Shown: one piece after another, positions 18,401 through 26,541 of the stretch
How the letters are laid out: every line of letters starts with the position of its first letter
How positions within the stretch are numbered: the stretch's first letter is position 1
Source of the DNA: Verrucomicrobiia bacterium
Lineage (GTDB): Bacteria; Verrucomicrobiota; Verrucomicrobiia; Verrucomicrobiales; DEV007
Length of the DNA stretch: 34,194 nucleotides
Direction: 5' to 3'
Assembly (NCBI GenBank): GCA_020439945.1
Contig: JAGRPB010000044.1
Location: 1 to 34,194 of the forward strand
The notes under the pieces: generated by a model
Database searches by the model: none
The model's input: only the letters and a program-made list of their open reading frames with translations
What the model was told of the DNA's origin: nothing
Position numbers and translations under genes: made by a program

Positions 18401-18436
18401 CCCGCGAATGCCACTCCCCCAACCCGATCGGAAGTC

Positions 18437-19606
18437 ATGAAAGCCCGAAAGATTCTCCAGATTCTCGCCGTCCTGGTGCTGCTGCTCTGGGGCGGCACCT
18501 TCGTCACCTTTTACGCCACCGGCCGGATCGAGAATCACGTCGACAAGCGATTCCGTACCTGGGCGCTGGTGGCCGGCATGGGGCTGTGCGTGGTCGGACT
18601 GTTCAATTTCGCCACGATGAAACGCCGCGAAGTCTGCACCCACGATCACGGCGATGGAGACGGCGACGGGTGCTGCGGGCATGATCATGATCACAAGCAT
18701 GGACATGAGCATCACCACGACTGCGGCCACGATCATCATCATCATCACGAACACGATCACGGCCACGCCTGTTGCGGTCATGACCATGATCACCAAGAGC
18801 ACGGGCACGAGCTACACGATCACGAGCTACACGATCACGAGCAACCGACGTCAGCAATCCTGACCGCGGTGATCGTGCTGACGATACCGCTGCTGATGGC
18901 GGCGCGTTTTTCCAAGGACAGCTTCAGCTCCGAGTACCTCCAGAAATGGGGCAAGATCGAGCGGGAGATCCAGCAACTGCGCCTCGCCGAAAAGCGGGCC
19001 GCGAAGGCCAAGGCAAACGCCGCCGGTCAGCAAACCGTCGCGGCCGCCTCGACTCCCCCGTCGAAAACTTCTCCCGAAGCATCAGCCGCCGCCGATGCGC
19101 CTCCCGGAGCCGAGGCTACCCCCGCTGCTCAAAACACGGCGGCAGACACGCCTCCCTCCGGCGCGGATTCATCCGGCGATGGCGGCGCCGAATGGGGTAG
19201 TTTCACCATGGCCGACCTGGAACGAATGGTGCCTAAGAACAGCGAAGGAAAGTTTCTCCTCGATGTGCCCCAGATCTTCTACACCGCCGGTGACGAGGAA
19301 CTCATGCACGTCATGGAAGGCATCCCGGTGGAAACGGTGGCGCAGGTGATGGAGGAAACGCAGCACAATCCGAACGGGAATCGCCTGAAACTCTTCCGCC
19401 TGTTTATCGAATGCTGCGCCGCCGACGCCCGCCCCCTTTCGATTCCCATCGAGTTCGGAGCGAAACCGCCCGCACACGAAGAACTCGGCTGGGTCAAAGT
19501 GACCGGCAAAATCCACTATTCGGAAGAAGAGGGAGACATCATTCCCCTCATCCAGGTGGACTCGATGGTTCCGACCCCGGAACCGTCCGAGGCGATGATG
19601 TATTGA
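18437..19606 (+). CDS. DUF1980/YcgQ-like membrane protein with histidine-rich loop
   Basis: Probable partner of the permease, 36 nt downstream. The 389-residue protein has helices at about 7-27 and 41-60 and a third at about 139-155. Between helices 2 and 3, residues 66-135 hold 28 histidines and 6 cysteines (repeats of HDH, CCGHDHDH and ELHDHELHDHE). This looks like a metal-binding buffer for zinc, copper or nickel. An Ala/Pro-rich linker (185-250) leads to a C-terminal domain with LFIECCAADARP (321-332), followed by WVKVTGKI, the signature of DUF1980/TIGR03943 proteins. The family normally has a much shorter loop here. Metal binding is inferred from composition. Confidence 0.82.
   Translation: MKARKILQILAVLVLLLWGGTFVTFYATGRIENHVDKRFRTWALVAGMGLCVVGLFNFATMKRREVCTHDHGDGDGDGCCGHDHDHKHGHEHHHDCGHDHHHHHEHDHGHACCGHDHDHQEHGHELHDHELHDHEQPTSAILTAVIVLTIPLLMAARFSKDSFSSEYLQKWGKIEREIQQLRLAEKRAAKAKANAAGQQTVAAASTPPSKTSPEASAAADAPPGAEATPAAQNTAADTPPSGADSSGDGGAEWGSFTMADLERMVPKNSEGKFLLDVPQIFYTAGDEELMHVMEGIPVETVAQVMEETQHNPNGNRLKLFRLFIECCAADARPLSIPIEFGAKPPAHEELGWVKVTGKIHYSEEEGDIIPLIQVDSMVPTPEPSEAMMY
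18809..18838 (+). repeat. In-frame 15-bp tandem repeat in the histidine-rich loop
   Basis: GAGCTACACGATCAC occurs twice back to back and encodes ELHDH-ELHDH. Exact identity at third positions suggests recent slippage expansion of the metal-binding loop. Confidence 0.85.
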
Positions 19607-19615
19607 GTTTCCGGC

Positions 19616-21154
19616 TCAATGCAGGAAATGCCGGTGACCGGTGAAGACCATCGCGGCGCCGCGTTCGTTGGCGGCCTTGATGACTTCCTCATCACGGATC
19701 GATCCACCGGGCTGGATGGCGGCCGTGGCCCCCGCTTCGAGCGCGGAGATGAGGCCGTCGGCAAAGGGGAACATGGCGTCGCTGGCGACGACGGAACCGT
19801 GTAGGTCGAGCCCGGCCTGTTCGGCCTTCCAGACGGCGAGGCGACAGGAGTCCACGCGTGACATCTGACCGGCACCGATGCCGAGGGTGCGATCGCTGCC
19901 GGCGAACACGATGGCGTTCGAGCGCACGTGTTTCACGATGCGCCATGCGAAGCGCATCGCCTCGATCTCGTCGGCGGTGGGAGGCCGTTCGGTGACGACT
20001 TTCTCCTCGATATGATCGAGCCCCAGGGCCTCCGCATCGGCATCCATGACCATGAGCCCACCGGGCGCGGAGCGGATGACGGGATCGGCGATGCGATCCT
20101 TGTAGCTCTCGGCCATCTCGATGAGGCGGAGATTCTTCTTCTTCTTCAGCAGCGCGCGGGCCTCGGTCTCGAACTCGGGCGCGATGATGACATCGGTAAA
20201 GATCTCGGCGATGACGCGCGCCACGCTCAGGGTTAGCGGGCGGTTGCAGACGATCACCCCGCCAAATGGCGCCTGCCGGTCGGTCTCGAAGGCCTTTTCC
20301 CAGGCGGCCCGCAGGTCTTCGCTGTCCGCGCCCACGCCACAGGGGTTGGTGTGCTTGAGGATGCCAACCGCGGGCCGGCGAAATTCGTGAATCAATTCCG
20401 CCGCCGCGGCGATATCGAGCACGTTGGTGTAGCTCAGTTCCTTGCCCTGCAGTTTCTTGAAGTAATCGCTGAAATTGCCGTAGAGCGACGCCTTCTGGTG
20501 CGGATTGTCGCCATAGCGCAGTTCCTGGTCGAGCGGGAGGCAGACGGAGAAACTGCTTTCGGTTTCCTGACACTCGTTGAGGTGGGCGGCGATGGCGGCA
20601 TCGTAGGCGGCCGTGCGTTGAAACACCTTGATGGCCAGCCTCTCACGCGTTTTCAGCGTCGTATTACCTTCGTGTTCATCGAGTTCCTCAAGAACGACGG
20701 GATAGTCGGCCGGGTCGACTACCACGGTGACGGCATCGTAGTTTTTCGCCGCCGAACGCAACATGGAAGGGCCGCCGATGTCGATGTTCTCGATCGCTTC
20801 CTCGCGGGTGACGCCCTCTTTGGCGACGGTTTCCTCGAACGGATAGAGATTCACCACCACCAGGTCGATGGGGAGAATGTCGTTTTCCTCGGCCTGCTTG
20901 ACGTGATCCTCCTTGTCCCGGCGATGCAGCAGCCCGCCATGGACCTTGGGGTGCAGGGTCTTCACCCGACCCTCGAACAGTTCGGGAAACCCGGTGAAAT
21001 CGGAGATGTCGGTGACGTCGATCTCCAGCGAACGAATAAATTTCGCGGTGCCGCCAGTGGAGAGAATAGCGATGCCGCGCTCCGCGAGACCGCGGACGAG
21101 CGGTTCGAGACCGGATTTGTCGGATACGGAAATAAGGGCGCGTTGAATGCTCAT
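19616..21154 (-). CDS. purH: Bifunctional AICAR transformylase / IMP cyclohydrolase
   Basis: Catalyses the last two steps of de novo IMP synthesis in the cytoplasm. From the ATG at 21154 ([15 protein letters not shown]) it has 512 residues, the family length; the frame stays open to 21202 but homologues begin at MSIQ-like sequences. The cyclohydrolase part carries STGGTAKFI (32-40) and [23 protein letters not shown] (52-74). The transformylase part carries [10 protein letters not shown] (213-222) and the catalytic KH pair in KHTNPCG (267-273), ending TGHRHFLH. It is not clustered with other pur genes. It converges on the DUF1980 gene with a 9-nt gap and no room for a terminator. No Shine-Dalgarno sequence. 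Confidence 0.96.
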   Translation of the reverse strand: MSIQRALISVSDKSGLEPLVRGLAERGIAILSTGGTAKFIRSLEIDVTDISDFTGFPELFEGRVKTLHPKVHGGLLHRRDKEDHVKQAEENDILPIDLVVVNLYPFEETVAKEGVTREEAIENIDIGGPSMLRSAAKNYDAVTVVVDPADYPVVLEELDEHEGNTTLKTRERLAIKVFQRTAAYDAAIAAHLNECQETESSFSVCLPLDQELRYGDNPHQKASLYGNFSDYFKKLQGKELSYTNVLDIAAAAELIHEFRRPAVGILKHTNPCGVGADSEDLRAAWEKAFETDRQAPFGGVIVCNRPLTLSVARVIAEIFTDVIIAPEFETEARALLKKKKNLRLIEMAESYKDRIADPVIRSAPGGLMVMDADAEALGLDHIEEKVVTERPPTADEIEAMRFAWRIVKHVRSNAIVFAGSDRTLGIGAGQMSRVDSCRLAVWKAEQAGLDLHGSVVASDAMFPFADGLISALEAGATAAIQPGGSIRDEEVIKAANERGAAMVFTGHRHFLH

Positions 21155-21470
21155 GGGAGGACAGGACGCAATGAAAAATCTCGGAAGGCGGGGGCTCGGC
21201 ACGGAGCGCGCGCCGACGTTTCACCCCCGGAAGGACCGCCCAGCATTATCACGCATGAGAACGGGCGCAAGGGCAAAAGTCCGGGCCAAAAAAGGCGCGA
21301 AAAAATTCCCGCAATTTCCCTTTCCCAAAACGTTTGACATCATCGCGAACGGTCCTAGATTTCCCGCCCTTCACGCGATCGGGTGCGATGAAACCGGCGT
21401 TCTCCCAGGCTCCCTCGGCTGGAAAACACCAACGCGGAACTACCCGATGCGAGAACCCTTTTTTGCAAAG
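21155..21470. promoter_or_regulatory. Intergenic region with rplM leader
   Basis: 316 nt separate purH (minus) from rplM (plus). An open frame runs through the region in the rplM frame, but nothing in it resembles protein L13, so I treat it as non-coding. The right third holds the rplM promoter and an mRNA leader of about 100 nt. Within the leader, ATCGGGT (21378-21384) can pair with ACCCGAT (21442-21448), closing a long loop. This could be an autoregulatory ribosomal-protein leader, but the pairing is short. I found no clear purH promoter on the opposite strand. Confidence 0.5.
21334..21361 (+). promoter_or_regulatory. Sigma70-type promoter of rplM-rpsI
   Basis: Perfect -35 TTGACA (21334-21339), 16-nt spacer, -10 TAGATT (21356-21361). 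It is the best -35 in the window, as expected for a ribosomal-protein operon. The predicted start near 21368 gives a leader of about 100 nt before the rplM ATG, unlike the near-leaderless promoters at other genes here. Confidence 0.72.
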
Positions 21471-21899
21471 ATGAAAACTTTCTCAGCCAAAGCCGAAGAA
21501 ATCCAGCGCAAGTGGTGGGTGATCGACGCCAAGGGCAAAGTCCTGGGCGACGTCGCCGTGACTGCGGCTCGTCTACTCCGCGGCAAGAACAAGGCGATCT
21601 TCACGCCCCATGTCGATTGTGGTGACTTCGTGGTCATCATCAACGCCGAGGAAGTCCGCCTGACCGGCAAGAAGGAAGATCAGAAGGTTTACACCTCCTT
21701 TTCCGGCTATGTGGGTGGCCAGAAGCGCGAAACGGCCCGCAAACTCCGCGAGCGCCGTCCCGAACTGATCGTCGAGCGCGCCGTCCACGGCATGATCCCT
21801 CACAACCGTCTCGGTCGCCAGATCGTCAAGAAACTCAAGGTTTACACCGGCGACACTCACCCGCACGAAGCCCAGCAGCCCGAAGCGGTGACCCTCTGA
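21471..21899 (+). CDS. rplM: 50S ribosomal protein L13
   Basis: Early-assembly protein of the large ribosomal subunit. From the ATG at 21471 ([10 protein letters not shown]) it has 142 residues, exactly the E. coli length. [35 protein letters not shown], the Y..SGYVGG segment and [13 protein letters not shown] are the family landmarks, followed by [16 protein letters not shown]. An in-frame ATG at 21447 would add eight residues (MREPFFAK); I prefer the shorter form because homologues start at the MKTF level. It is followed by rpsI, the usual L13-S9 pair. Confidence 0.96.
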   Translation: MKTFSAKAEEIQRKWWVIDAKGKVLGDVAVTAARLLRGKNKAIFTPHVDCGDFVVIINAEEVRLTGKKEDQKVYTSFSGYVGGQKRETARKLRERRPELIVERAVHGMIPHNRLGRQIVKKLKVYTGDTHPHEAQQPEAVTL

Positions 21900-21969
21900 T
21901 TGATGCCGACGGCCCGATCATCTCACTGATTCCGAGACTCAATCTTTCACGAAACTTTCCTTCTTTCCC

Positions 21970-22368
21970 ATGGCTACCGATACTGCCTCCATCAACGCCA
22001 CCGGCCGCCGCAAGACCGCCGTCGCGCGAGTCGCCCTGAAACCCGGTTCCGGCGAGATCATCGTCAACGGGCGCCCCTTCGAAGACTATTTCCCGACCCT
22101 GGCTCTTCAGAATCAGGTTCTCTATCCTTTCCACGTGATCCAGTCCGCCAACCAGTACGATGTTCGCATCAATGCGAGCGGCGGCGGCATCAACGGTCAG
22201 GTCGACGCCATCCGGCTCGGCATTTCCCGTGCTCTTCTCAAACTGAATCCCGACCATCGCGAAGCGCTTCGCGAAGAGAGTCTGCTCACCCGCGACAGCC
22301 GCGCCAAGGAGCGCAAAAAGGCTGGCCAGCCGGGTGCCCGCAAGCGCTTCCAGTTCTCCAAGCGCTGA
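21970..22368 (+). CDS. rpsI: 30S ribosomal protein S9
   Basis: Small-subunit protein whose C-terminal tail reaches the decoding centre. The 132-residue protein contains ATGRRKTAVARVALKPG near the N-terminus, the YDVRINASGGGINGQ glycine loop (63-77) and GISRALL, and ends in the conserved RKRFQFSKR, where the final KR contacts P-site tRNA. It lies 70 nt after rplM. The sequence before the ATG (TTTCCTTCTTTCCC) is pyrimidine-only and has no Shine-Dalgarno sequence, notable for a highly expressed gene. A strong terminator follows. Confidence 0.97.
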   Translation: MATDTASINATGRRKTAVARVALKPGSGEIIVNGRPFEDYFPTLALQNQVLYPFHVIQSANQYDVRINASGGGINGQVDAIRLGISRALLKLNPDHREALREESLLTRDSRAKERKKAGQPGARKRFQFSKR

Positions 22369-22420
22369 TTTGGATTCAGGTCACTTGAACCTGATTTTTC
22401 CCCAGAAAAACCTGCGAAAA

Positions 22421-22449
22421 GGCTGCCGGATGACGGCAGCCTTTTTTTT
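22421..22449 (+). terminator. Intrinsic terminator of rplM-rpsI
   Basis: Stem GGCTGCCG/CGGCAGCC (8 bp, extendable by the preceding A residues against the T-run) with loop GATGA, followed by eight T. It is the only textbook intrinsic terminator I see in the window. Confidence 0.92.
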
Positions 22450-22477
22450 GGCGCCGAAACCGGGGCAGGTGGGCACG

Positions 22478-22499
22478 CGCTTCGAGCTCGAGCGAAGCG
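22478..22499. repeat. Small perfect hairpin between the terminator and the next promoter
   Basis: CGCTTCG (22478-22484) and CGAAGCG (22493-22499) pair around the loop AGCTCGAG. It sits about 20 nt upstream of the candidate promoter of the following gene and could be an operator. Confidence 0.45.
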
Positions 22500-22519
22500 G
22501 GGAATGTCACAATCGCCCA

Positions 22520-22549
22520 TTGGCGCAAACATCGGCTTCGGTGTAGACT
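22520..22549 (+). promoter_or_regulatory. Candidate near-leaderless promoter of the TIM-barrel gene
   Basis: TTGGCG (4 of 6), 18-nt spacer, TAGACT (4 of 6). The -10 ends 9 nt before the ATG at 22559, so transcription would begin within a few nucleotides of the start codon. Confidence 0.35.
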
Positions 22550-22558
22550 CGCAGGCTT

Positions 22559-23491
22559 ATGGGATCCAGACCTCTGCTCGCCGTATTTCCCAAGCTATAC
22601 ATGCAACAACTGTGCCGAGACGGCTCAGTTTCGATGGCCCAGTGGGTCGACGAGGCATCCGCGCTTTCGGTTGACGGCCTGGAGTGGTATGCGGGATTCC
22701 TCGAGATGACTGATGAGGCGAACTGGGCGCCGATCCGCGAACGGGTGGAAGACTACGATCTCCGCATTCCCATGCTCTGTTGTTCGCCGGATTTCACCCA
22801 TCCCGATCCCGATTTCCGCGCCGAACAGGTCCAGCAGCAAAAGGCGTGGATCCGGATGATCGCCAAGCTGGGCGGTCAGTACTGCCGGGTACTCAGCGGC
22901 CAGAACCGCCCCCACCTCGCGCGGGAAGAAGGTATCCGATACACGGTCGAATGCATCCAGGCCTGCCTCCCCTACGCCGCGGACAAGGGCGTGACGCTGA
23001 TCATCGAGAACCACTACAAGGACGACTTCTGGAGCTATCCCGAGTTCGCTCAGCCGATGGAGATTTTCAGCGAAATCGTCGACCGACTCGATCATCCGAA
23101 TTTCGGGGTCAACTACGACCCGTCGAACACCTACCTGGCGGGCGAAGATCCCATCGAACTGCTCCGCCGCGTCGCCCCGCGGGTGGTGACCATGCACGCC
23201 AGCGATCGCTACCTGTCCGAGGGCACTCTCGAAGATCTCCGCCGCGAGGAAGGCGGCGCCGAAGGCTACGCCAAGCGTCTGCGCCACGGCGAAATCGGCA
23301 AAGGCCTGAACGATTACGACGCGATTTTTTCGATCTTGCGCGACGCCGGATTCGGCAAGGGGGAACGCCCCTTCGAAAACTGGATCAGCATCGAGGACGG
23401 CGTGGATGGCATGGACCAACTCGCCCGCAGCGTCGACTTCGTGCGCGCCAAGATCGCCGAATACTGGCCGAATGCCGCCTCAGCGGATTAG
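22559..23491 (+). CDS. Sugar phosphate isomerase/epimerase-like TIM-barrel protein
   Basis: AP-endonuclease-2-type TIM barrel, usually a divalent-metal-dependent sugar or ketose isomerase/epimerase. The 310-residue protein has no export signal. Likely metal ligands lie at the strand ends: E150 in LIIENHY, D187 in GVNYDPSN, H213 in TMHASD and E279 in ISIEDG. H81 in PDFTHPDPDF is a further pocket candidate. The barrel is complete. The gene follows the rpsI terminator and starts its own transcription unit. Substrate cannot be named from the sequence; hydroxypyruvate isomerase, inosose dehydratase and tagatose epimerase relatives share the same ligands. Confidence 0.82.
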   Translation: MGSRPLLAVFPKLYMQQLCRDGSVSMAQWVDEASALSVDGLEWYAGFLEMTDEANWAPIRERVEDYDLRIPMLCCSPDFTHPDPDFRAEQVQQQKAWIRMIAKLGGQYCRVLSGQNRPHLAREEGIRYTVECIQACLPYAADKGVTLIIENHYKDDFWSYPEFAQPMEIFSEIVDRLDHPNFGVNYDPSNTYLAGEDPIELLRRVAPRVVTMHASDRYLSEGTLEDLRREEGGAEGYAKRLRHGEIGKGLNDYDAIFSILRDAGFGKGERPFENWISIEDGVDGMDQLARSVDFVRAKIAEYWPNAASAD

Positions 23492-23506
23492 TGGCGGTTT
23501 CGACTC

Positions 23507-23535
23507 TTGGCAGGAATCCCGGGTCGCGTTAGGAT
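23507..23535 (+). promoter_or_regulatory. Candidate near-leaderless promoter of the lipoprotein gene
   Basis: TTGGCA (5 of 6), 17-nt spacer, TAGGAT (4 of 6), then 9 nt to the ATG at 23545. Confidence 0.48.
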
Positions 23536-23544
23536 GATTTCCGC

Positions 23545-24495
23545 ATGATCTCCTCAACGTTCCGAACTCTCTCCCTGGCGGGCCTTGCGATGGCCGGCCT
23601 ATTCCTGACTTCCTGCATGGAAAACTCGACCGTCATTCGCGTGGCGAAGGACGGCAGTGGCGAAATCTTCGCCCGCTACTATTTCTCGCCGCAGGTCACC
23701 GGCATGCTCGGCATGATGAACGGTCTCGCGGCCCAGTTCTCCGGTGCTGAAGGCGCGCCTCCCTCTCCCGCTCCCAGCGCCGACGATCTCCTGAAACCGA
23801 CGAAAGAATCGTTGGAATCCGATGCCGCCAGCTACGGAAAAGGGGTCACCTACGAACGCCACGAAATGGGCAAGAATGCCAGTGGATGGGACGGTTACCT
23901 GGTCGTCTATCGTTTCGAGGACATCAATCAGCTGAAATTCAATCCCTCCGAACCGCCCGGGCCGTTTGACGATCTGGCCAAATCGAATCCCGCGGCTGCG
24001 GCCGCCATCGAAGCGCAGAAAGAAGAGGGCAAGGAAATTGAATCTCCCGTGAAATTCACCATGGCGGATGGCGTTCTCACGATCGACACCGGCGTGTCCC
24101 CGGACACGATCAGCGAAATCGGAGAAGCGGGTGGCGGCCTTGCGGGCGGCGGTCCGCTGGGCGGTCCCAATGGCGCCCAGATCGATCCGGCGGCGGCCAT
24201 GCAGATGGCGGCGGGAATGTTCCAGGGTATGCGCATCGCCTACTTCATTCGCATCGATGGCGAGATCGCCGAAACGAACGCGACCTATGTCGATGACACG
24301 CTCATCACCATGAGCGACATGGAACCCGGCAAGATGATGACGGATCCCAACTTCGGACAAATCGTCAAAGAAGCCCAGGCGCTGCAGGGACAACAGCCGG
24401 ACCAGGCCCAGATTGAGGCCATGATGGAAAAGGTGAAGAAAATCGAGGGCGTGAAAATGGAGACCCAGGAACAGGTCACCGTACGCTTCAAATAG
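23545..24495 (+). CDS. Hypothetical lipoprotein
   Basis: Not recognised. The 316-residue protein has a signal peptide with lipobox LTSC and the lipidated cysteine at 24, so it should be anchored in a membrane facing the periplasm. The mature part starts with ENSTVIRVAKDGSGEIFARYYFSP, a beta-hairpin-like segment common in small exported verrucomicrobial lipoproteins. It is rich in methionine around 50-60 and 225-240 (GMLGMMNG, AMQMAAGMFQGM), has a glycine-rich stretch (195-215), and ends with a charged helix. It lies 53 nt after the TIM-barrel gene but seems to have its own promoter. It converges on the hydrolase gene. Confidence 0.78.
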   Translation: MISSTFRTLSLAGLAMAGLFLTSCMENSTVIRVAKDGSGEIFARYYFSPQVTGMLGMMNGLAAQFSGAEGAPPSPAPSADDLLKPTKESLESDAASYGKGVTYERHEMGKNASGWDGYLVVYRFEDINQLKFNPSEPPGPFDDLAKSNPAAAAAIEAQKEEGKEIESPVKFTMADGVLTIDTGVSPDTISEIGEAGGGLAGGGPLGGPNGAQIDPAAAMQMAAGMFQGMRIAYFIRIDGEIAETNATYVDDTLITMSDMEPGKMMTDPNFGQIVKEAQALQGQQPDQAQIEAMMEKVKKIEGVKMETQEQVTVRFK

Positions 24496-24510
24496 CCAGT
24501 TTTTCCGATC

Positions 24511-26502
24511 TCACTCGGAGGCACTCGGAATCGGCTTCCAGTCCACGTCGAAAAACCCGTTCGCCTCGATGCGGCCGGGTTTTTCCGCGTCGGGATCGGT
24601 GTCCAGGGCGATGATGGCCCAGTCGCCGAGCTTGGGATTCTGCAACGAGTTGGTCCGGTCGTGGCCTTCGCGGAAAGTGAGCCCGCTGTTGATGACCACG
24701 TAACGCTCGGGATTCAGCGGATTGGGAAACACGAAGGCCGCCACGTGATCGGCGGCGGACCAGCTCTGATCGCCGAGACGAATCTTGCCGTCTTCCCATT
24801 TCACCGGAAGGCCGTCGGCCATCTCGGCGATCAGGGGATTGGTCGTGGGATCGCCCCAGAGAATCAGGTTTTTCTCTTTCACGTCGACGGAATTGACTTC
24901 CTCCACATCGCGAACCGGCAACTCCCCTCGCATCAGGGCGAGCCAGCGTTCCGCAAAATGGCTGAACTCGAACTTCGTCCACCGCTCCACTTTCGCGTTG
25001 GCGGAAGGGGAACTCTGCCCAGCCACCACGAAGGGTTCCAGGAAAGCGTCATCGATCGGTCCCTGAAGTCCCGCCACTTTCCGCAAAGCCTCGGGTTCGC
25101 CCCATTCCCAGGAACCATTGTCCGCTTTCTGAAGGCGCACCGAAGATACGGGAAAGCCGGGCGATTCCACCTTCAACTTCTGCCCGTCGAGGGTCAGCGA
25201 CGTCCCAGCGAGATCCTTGCCCTCGGGATCGTCAATCTGTAGCAGGGCGACGTTCTTTGTCTTCAACTCGATCTCTGACGCTCCGGTCTTCTCGGCATCG
25301 ATCCGCGTGTCCTGCCAGATCTTTTCCTGTCCAAGTGCCCTCACCCAGAACATCTTCCCGTAGCGCGGCGTCTCCGTTTGCAGGTGGACGGACTTCGGCG
25401 CCTTGGGACGCCCCTTTTTCCAGCATTCCTCCAACCACGCCCAGATCTCCTTCACGGAATCGTCGTGATATTTGTGGCCCATGCCGGGACCGATGACGTG
25501 TCTCATCTCCATCCCCTCGGCGGCAAACGCCTCGGCCATCAGGTCGGCGGCCTGCTTCTGCTTATCCACTTCGCCCGAGTAGGCCAGGAACGGGACGTTG
25601 GAGAAATTTCTCACATAGTTGGGCACGTCGTACACTTTCCACAAGGTTTGCTCGACTATGGAAGGATAGGTTTCGGGAGTCAGCCCATTGTAGCGCGCCG
25701 TCTCGGCAAAACCGGCGCCGGTGTGAATGGCGCAGAAATGATCGGTGTAGTGCGCGCCGATGTGCCAGGCGCCCGCACCGCCCATGGAAAATCCAGCGAG
25801 AGCGATCCGGTCGGGATCGATGGGATAGTGGGCTTTCATCTGCTCGATCACTTCGAACACATCGATTTCGCCGGCGTGTTTCCAGCCGACGCAATGGCGA
25901 CCGAAGGGGTGGACGATGATCGCTTCCTGCTGATCAGGCACCTTGCCTCCCAGTGCCTGCGATTTGCCCAGGCACCGCTTGATGAAGTGGATGTCCGTCG
26001 TCTTGTCGCCCCGACCGTGCAGCCAGACCAGCATCGGCACCGGCTTGGTGAGATCGAGTTTCTCGGGAATCTCGATTCCATAGGGTTGCACGGATCCATC
26101 AATCCGAGAGCGATAACCCCGCACCACGAGCCCGCGTTGATCGGTCCAGGGCGTGGTTTCTTTTTCCAACTGCGCCAGCCTCTCTTCGCCGAGGTCCAGC
26201 ATCTCGGTCAGGAGCGGCAGCTCTTTCTCGGAATAGATCTCTCCATGCCGCAAAGCCAGTTTCACCGCTTTCCCGAAAACTTCGACGTCCGGCGCCAGGG
26301 GATGATTTCCCACGCTCCACGCGTTCTCCAGAAACTCCTCCAGGCGCTTGTCGAACGTCACCAACGTTTCGGCCGGAATCTCGATCCCCGGGGGCGGAAG
26401 TCGCCGTTCGATGGGTGGAATGCCTCCGATTTCCTGTCCTTTCACCGATCCGGTCATCCCGAACCAACCCGCCAACAAAAGAGGAATGAATGCTCGTGTC
26501 AT
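24511..26502 (-). CDS. Exported alpha/beta hydrolase (esterase/prolyl-oligopeptidase-like)
   Basis: Secreted serine hydrolase, 663 residues. Residues 1-22 are a Sec signal ending SVKGQ. A helical N-domain (about 40-120) precedes the alpha/beta fold: the oxyanion region VWLHGRGDK (159-167), the nucleophile elbow G237-F-S239-M-G-G, an aspartate in YSGEVDKQKQA and the histidine in GPGMGHKYHDD. Residues from about 390 to 663 form a large C-terminal part of beta-rich character without motifs I know. This layout is common in verrucomicrobial and planctomycete exported esterases that act on carbohydrate esters, but the substrate is unknown. A GGGAG touches the start codon directly, too close for normal use. 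Confidence 0.82.
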   Translation of the reverse strand: MTRAFIPLLLAGWFGMTGSVKGQEIGGIPPIERRLPPPGIEIPAETLVTFDKRLEEFLENAWSVGNHPLAPDVEVFGKAVKLALRHGEIYSEKELPLLTEMLDLGEERLAQLEKETTPWTDQRGLVVRGYRSRIDGSVQPYGIEIPEKLDLTKPVPMLVWLHGRGDKTTDIHFIKRCLGKSQALGGKVPDQQEAIIVHPFGRHCVGWKHAGEIDVFEVIEQMKAHYPIDPDRIALAGFSMGGAGAWHIGAHYTDHFCAIHTGAGFAETARYNGLTPETYPSIVEQTLWKVYDVPNYVRNFSNVPFLAYSGEVDKQKQAADLMAEAFAAEGMEMRHVIGPGMGHKYHDDSVKEIWAWLEECWKKGRPKAPKSVHLQTETPRYGKMFWVRALGQEKIWQDTRIDAEKTGASEIELKTKNVALLQIDDPEGKDLAGTSLTLDGQKLKVESPGFPVSSVRLQKADNGSWEWGEPEALRKVAGLQGPIDDAFLEPFVVAGQSSPSANAKVERWTKFEFSHFAERWLALMRGELPVRDVEEVNSVDVKEKNLILWGDPTTNPLIAEMADGLPVKWEDGKIRLGDQSWSAADHVAAFVFPNPLNPERYVVINSGLTFREGHDRTNSLQNPKLGDWAIIALDTDPDAEKPGRIEANGFFDVDWKPIPSASE

Positions 26503-26541
26503 CTCCCGAAGATTGAATAACTGAACGCTGAAAACTTCTCC

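Noticed and set aside
18654..18840. Apparent repeat array of CATGATCA/CATCAT units
   Set aside because: It is coding sequence for His and Asp codons of the histidine-rich loop, not a CRISPR or an intergenic satellite.
21147..21470. N-terminal extension of rplM
   Set aside because: L13 is 142 residues from the chosen ATG; the upstream part spans a strong promoter and is not L13-like.
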